Assembly (NCBI GenBank): GCA_016946835.1
Contig: JACVTC010000026.1
Coordinates: 1,337,501-1,401,500 of the forward strand
Source: Neocallimastix lanati (nom. inval.)
Lineage: Eukaryota; Neocallimastigomycota; Neocallimastigomycetes; Neocallimastigales; Neocallimastigaceae
Length of the DNA: 64,000 nucleotides
Reading direction: 5' to 3'
The first letter of the stretch is position 1. Every line of letters starts with the position of its first letter. The notes under the pieces are model-generated. The model had not been told where the DNA came from. It saw only the letters and a program-made list of their open reading frames with translations, and did no database searches. This document shows, one piece after another, positions 58,129 through 64,000 of this stretch. Position numbers and translations under genes: made by a program.

Positions 58129-58735
58129 TAAACAAATTTAAATTCATATTTAGATACATGTAAATTTATATTTACTTGTGTTTTTAATAATTTTACTCAT
58201 GTTTAAAATCATAGATGAAGTTTTTAAATATACTATCTTTATTTCTTAATATGAACTAATATAATAATAATTAATACATAATAAAATAAATTAAATAAAA
58301 TATATAAAATTTGATTAAATTTAGTGTTACTTAATATTTATCTATTAAGTAACACTAGAATTTCATTTAATGTTTATATATATATTTTTTACTGTAGTAA
58401 TAATCTTACCAAAATTGTATTATTAAAAATGAAAAATAAAATAGATATGAAAATATAAATAATAAAATATATTTTATATAAAATTAGCATCTTTAAAAAA
58501 TAAAATTTACTACAATTATACAAGTATAGATTTGACTTACATGAATGTGGTTCATTTCACCAATTTTTATAATACAAATTTTCAATACGCCATTTATTTT
58601 TAATGGCTTGTAAAATTTTTTGTTAACGCCATAAAAAATTTTAATTAAATTATATGTAAAAAAAATAAATGTATAAATAAATAAACAAACAAATAAATAA
58701 ATAAATAAAGAATGTAATAAGTATATAAAATAAAA
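57897..58735. other. Intergenic region with palindromes
   Basis: AT-rich. A perfect 15-bp hairpin (58322-58357) and a GC-richer patch (58545-58630) with two CGCCAT words and the small stem GCCATT/AATGGC (58589-58607). No gene seen. Confidence 0.55.
58322..58357. repeat. Perfect 15-bp hairpin
   Basis: TAGTGTTACTTAATA (58322-58336) and its exact reverse complement (58343-58357) with a 6-base loop. Confidence 0.9.
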
Positions 58736-58738
58736 ATA

Positions 58739-59095
58739 AATAGTAGAATATGAGTATAAAGTACAGATTGAATAAAATAAAATAAAATAAAATAAAATAA
58801 AATAAAATAAAATAAAATAAAATAAAATAAAATTAATAGTAGAATATTAAATATAAAGTACAGATTGAATAAAATAAAATAAAATAAAATAAAATAAAAT
58901 AAAATAAAATAAAATAAAATAAATAGTAGTATATAAATATAAGTACAGATTGAATAAAATAAAATAAAATAAAATAAAATAAAATAAAATAAAATTAATA
59001 GTAGAATATAAATACAAGTACAGATTGAATAAAATAAAATAAAATAAATAGTAGAATATAAATATAAGTAGAGATTGAATAAAATAAAATAAATA
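58739..59095. repeat. Minisatellite array, forward orientation
   Basis: Five units, each of the form ATAGTAGAATATAAATATAA then AGTACAGATTGAATAAAAT, followed by a variable number of AAAAT pentamers (from 2 to about 16). Unit starts lie near 58740, 58836, 58923, 58996 and 59048. Confidence 0.9.
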
Positions 59096-59339
59096 TCTAA
59101 TATTTTTTTTTATTAAAGAATATTACAGATCAATGTTTTAGAAATGAAAATTTTTTACATTTTTATTGTATTCAATTGATGATGTAATTTAATATATAAA
59201 ACAATGTTATTGATTGTTAATAATCTCATTAAATATAAATGATTTTTTTGCTTTCTAACATATATAATTAAATAAAACATTGTATTTTTAAAAATAAATT
59301 GTCTTTAATATTCTTTAATTAAAAATAATAATAAATATT

Positions 59340-59640
59340 TACTTTATTTTATTTTATATACTTGTACTTTTATATTATTACATTCAATATTTATTTTATT
59401 TTATTTTATTTTATTCAATCTGTACTTATATTTATATTCTACTATTTATTTTATTTTATTTTATTTTATTTTATTCAATCTGTACTTTATATTCATATTT
59501 CAACTATTTATTTTATTTTATTTTATTTTATTCAATCTGTACTTATATTTATATTTCAACTATTTATTTTATTTTATTTTATTTTATTTTATTTTATTTT
59601 ATTTTATTTTATTCAATCTGTACTTTATATTTATATAAAG
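59340..59640. repeat. Minisatellite array, inverted copy
   Basis: The reverse complement of the array at 58739-59095: TTTTA pentamers followed by ATTCAATCTGTACT and TATATTTATATTCTACTAT, about four to five units. Together with the forward array and about 245 bases between them it forms a large fold-back structure. Confidence 0.9.
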
Positions 59641-60523
<883 letters not shown>

Positions 60524-61773
60524 GATATATGTTTATTTAATATAATAATACGAAAGTATTATATTATAATATATCAAGTGAATACATCGGTTACATATAT
60601 AAAAGTTACACAGAATATTTAAAAGGATTTTTGACATTAATTTATACAACATAAAATAAACGAATTAACTAATTTACATAAAACGTATATACAAATATAC
60701 TTTAATAAATAAATATATCAAACAATATAAATATAATTGAGTTTATATAATTATTATTATAAAAAAGGCAATACAATAAATAAAATTTTACTGATGTTTA
60801 ATTCAATTATTTTATTTTAACATTACAATGGTTTTTCCATTTCAATTATATAATATATAGTAATATTATATATATTTTATAATAAATATAAATTTATATT
60901 GTAAATATATTTATAATATATACTCATAATTTATAATAAATAACATAATTTTATAAAATGAATAAATGATATTCTTTTTATTGAGACATATATTCATAAA
61001 TTAAAACTAAATTGAAAAAAACACACTATTAATTATACTTTATTAGTTTATAATATATTAAACTTTGAAGTATTAAAGTTAATTATATATTAATCTCTTA
61101 AATAGAACTAGAACTATTATAAATTTTTAAATAAATTTATAAAAAAGAAATTATAGAAATAAATATTAATATATTGAAACTTGAAACTACACAAAACATA
61201 TAATTAATTTTATAATTTTTTTTTTAATATTCAAATTTTAGTACCATTTAAATATATATATATATACATACATATTTTAGTTTCTTTTATTTTTTTTAAA
61301 TTTTTTTTTACTAAAGATGTATTATTAAAATTATATAAAGAAATAATGATATATTCTTTAAATTTACTCTAGTTTTTGATATTTAGGGTATGTAATTAAA
61401 AGTTTATATAATTTTATATAATTGTTCAATAAAATATTAAATAATTATTTTGTTTCAATAAAAAATATATAAAGAATACCAAGATTGATGCATAAATAAA
61501 CTAAAATTCTATATGTTTATACATTTATAATTATTATAATTATTAATTACTTAAAAACTAAAATATATATTAAAAAAGAAAATATAACTAATTTTTTTGT
61601 TTTTTTTCAATAAATTTTTTTATTATAAATATTAATAGTTGAATAAATAATATTAACAATAATAATAAAGAAAAAATAAAATTAAAAATAAAGATAAAAA
61701 TAAAAATAAAAAATAAAAAATAAAAATAAAAATAAAGCTTATTTCAAGATTTTAAAATTTAAAATAAATCAAA
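60524..61773. other. Intergenic region upstream of the tricalbin gene
   Basis: AT-rich; an A-rich AAAAT/AAATAAA stretch (61660-61735) directly precedes the start codon and is probably the 5' leader. No gene seen. Confidence 0.6.
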
Positions 61774-64000
61774 ATGAATAGAGGGAATTCTTCATTTAAG
61801 AAATTCAAGAATGTCCAAATCATAGGAGATGACAATAAAATAGAAGAAGTTAAAACATTAACTGATAGAGAAGCTTTTGATAATATATTAAAAAATGCAG
61901 AGGAATTCTTATTGAAGCCATCTGTCATGGATTATGTTATTTATTTAGAATCATTAATCCAATTAATTGTTCTTGTAGCTTCTATTATATCCGCATGGAT
62001 AATAACAAGAATGGGACTTTCAATAGCTTTTGTATTAGTCAGTATTTGTTTCTTTTCATTAATATATGCTTTCGTCGGTAGAATTTTAACTAAGAAGTAT
62101 GAAATTAAAATGAGAGCTGAAGCACAAAAACCAGTCTTAAATACCAACCAAGAATCAATTGAATGGTTAAATTTCTTATTACAGAAAATTTGGGGTACTA
62201 TTGAACCTGTAGCTACCGAAATGGTTCCCGAAATTGTTGATGGTATTTTAAAAGAAAATTGCCCATCTTTCTTACACTCTATTAGGTTAACTAAATTTAA
62301 TCTTGGTTCTGAAGCTCCTCGTTTGGAATCAGTTGAAACATTTGATGAAAACCTTGAACCAGAAGAGATGCAAATGATTTGGCATGCTTCCTTTGTGCCA
62401 GTTACTGTTGAAGAAAGAAGAAATGATGAAAATAAACGAACATCAGAAATTCAAGCTACGGCATTTGTTGGTAATGATAAGTTCCAAATTCCATTAAACA
62501 TTAATGTATCTAACTTATTATTTGAAGGAAAGATTCTTTTACGGGTTAGATTTACACACAGCTACCCCTTCATTAAGACTGCTTCAGTATGTTTTATGGA
62601 ACCACCAATGCTTTCTTGTTCATTAAAACCATTTGTTGGAATTGATGTAATGAGTATTCCAGGTGTTCAAGAAATAACAGATCTTACTGTAAAGACTGTT
62701 CTTAAGGAATTTGCCATGAATCCAACAACATTCGATTTAGATATCGAAAATTTATTGAAAGTTACTTCTCATGGTAAGTAAATAAAAATTTTTTTCTTTG
62801 AATTAATTTCGTTTATTATTTATTAATAACATTATTAAATATTGTATTTACAAAATATTAATATAACAGATGATCCTGCTGGTATTTTAAAGATTAACTT
62901 AATGGAAGGTAGAGGCCTAAAGAATATTGGAAAGCTTGGAAATACATCTGATCCTTATCTTAAATTGAATTTAGGAGGTAATGAAATTGCTAGAACAAAG
63001 GATATTGAAAATGAGTAAGTAAAATTATATATGATATATGTAAATTTGAATTTGAATTTAATAAAACTAATTAACGCTAATCTAATTATATAATTTAAAG
63101 TCTTAATCCATTTTGGAATGAAAGCAAAAACATTATTATACCAATTAATGTTATTCGAGATTCCTTTATCGGTTCCGATAATATTAGCTTCGAAGTATTT
63201 GATAAAAATAAGACTTCTGATAAGTTAATGGGTAGATCTGAAATCTTTAAATTATCCGAATTCGCTAAATTAATGGAGGAACTAGAAGAAGAAGCATTAA
63301 ATGAATCTAATGAAGAAGCAACTAAAGATAATGGTGAAACGAAGAAAGAAGAAAATAAGGAAGAAGAATCTAAACCAATTCCTATTTCTAAGAGCAAGAA
63401 GAAGTTAACACCAGAAGATCGTGAACGTATTATGAAACAATGGGGTGATCCAAGAACTGGCGAAGTCTTGTAAGTTAAATTTTTATAATATGATTAATTA
63501 TAATATTGAAAAATCATAATTTTATTGAAATTAGATAAGGAAATAAAATATATATATTTAATAAAAATAAGTTGAATTTACAATTACATAAAATTATTTA
63601 AGTTAATATTATAAAGTTCCAAAAAATAAAATTGATTAATAAATTAAAAAAAAAAAATTGTATACTGAATAAATCAATTAATATAAATTAAATATATTTA
63701 ATAATTGTATATATATATATATTTTTTTTATTATTTCAATTTGCTTTAAATAGAAATATTCCATTAAAATTTAAAGGTGAAAGTGCAGGTAGTGTTAATG
63801 TACAAATTTCTTATCATCCCGTTCAAAAACCAGGAGAAATTCCAGAATTGAAACCAGAACCAAACCCAGAAGAAAAAGCAGAAGATACAGTAGAAGATCT
63901 TGAAAATAGAGAAGCAGAAAATACAGAGCAATATAATGAAAATGAAAATATGGAAGAATTACGTTCTGGTATACTTCGTGTACATTTATACTCTATGAAA
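61774..64000 (+). CDS. Tricalbin / extended-synaptotagmin-like protein, 5' part (runs off right edge)
   Basis: The exons I infer are 61774-62773, 62870-63014, 63101-63469 and 63754 to the window end, with matching phases; 587 residues seen. A hydrophobic hairpin at about residues 58-107 (LIQLIVLVASIISAWIITRM, then a second stretch) would anchor it in the ER. The lipid-transfer SMP domain follows (ESIEWLNFLLQKIWGTIEPV, MVPEIVDGILKE, IGDN-like VKTVLKEF at its end). The first C2 domain starts at AGILKINLMEGRGLKNIGKL, with DPYLKLNLGG and NPFWNES. An acidic linker with PEDRERIMKQWG separates C2 strands. A second C2-like repeat begins at ELRSGILRVHLYSMK. Tricalbins tether ER to plasma membrane and move lipids there. 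The hairpin-SMP-C2 order is diagnostic. The number of further C2 domains lies outside the window. Confidence 0.93.

Overview
The window looks like nuclear DNA of an anaerobic gut fungus (Neocallimastigomycota) or a close relative. The evidence is extreme AT content, homopolymer runs of 35-45 bases, very long AAT, ATT and AAAT arrays, asparagine-rich proteins, small AT-rich introns with GTAAGT/GTAATA-type donors, fungal-type genes (Ypd1, Igo1/endosulfine, an Hst3/4-type sirtuin, a tricalbin), and a centriole/flagellum-type gene that makes sense only in a zoosporic fungus. Genes are sparse: nine supported protein genes, a decayed ankyrin gene and a nest of retrotransposon remains. Many coding regions are broken by introns, so I rebuilt exons by hand from splice sites, phase and family similarity. 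In each complete spliced model the summed exon length is a multiple of three.

Layout. Positions 205-1508 (minus) hold the 5' part of a Hippo/MST-type STE20 kinase that continues off the left edge. Positions 1509-13809 are an AT desert with degenerate tandem repeats, palindromes and microsatellites. A single-exon PMCA/PMC1-type Ca2+-ATPase follows (13810-17487), with markedly higher GC. Positions 18541-23583 are a pile-up of LINE copies, one of which carries a 3'UTR-only insertion with a clear 15-bp target-site duplication. A 7-exon gene at 24631-28794 matches TEDC1 (tubulin epsilon and delta complex 1) and carries a run of 76 asparagines. YPD1, the phosphorelay histidine phosphotransfer protein, lies at 30494-31231 (minus). 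Positions 32788-35300 hold an ankyrin-repeat pseudogene with an (AAT)~106 tract inside it.

The right half holds an F-box/leucine-rich-repeat protein (37185-40791), signal peptidase subunit SPC1 (minus), an Hst3/4-like sirtuin with a repeat-bearing C-terminal tail (44678-48038), endosulfine/IGO1 (minus), an anillin-like AH/C2-PH protein (54951-57896) and the 5' part of a tricalbin (SMP plus C2 domains) running off the right edge. Two GC-richer, related, non-coding elements about 10 kb apart in opposite orientation (42845-43268 and 53429-53806) look like an undescribed structured RNA or SINE family. A fold-back arrangement of two inverted minisatellite arrays lies at 58739-59640.

The genes do not form an operon or pathway cluster. 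Several belong to fungal cell-cycle, stress and cytokinesis biology (Hippo/SIN-type kinase, Ypd1, endosulfine, F-box/LRR, anillin, Hst3/4) and two to calcium or membrane-contact biology (PMC1, tricalbin), but this is a loose thematic observation. I saw no tRNA, rRNA or CRISPR.
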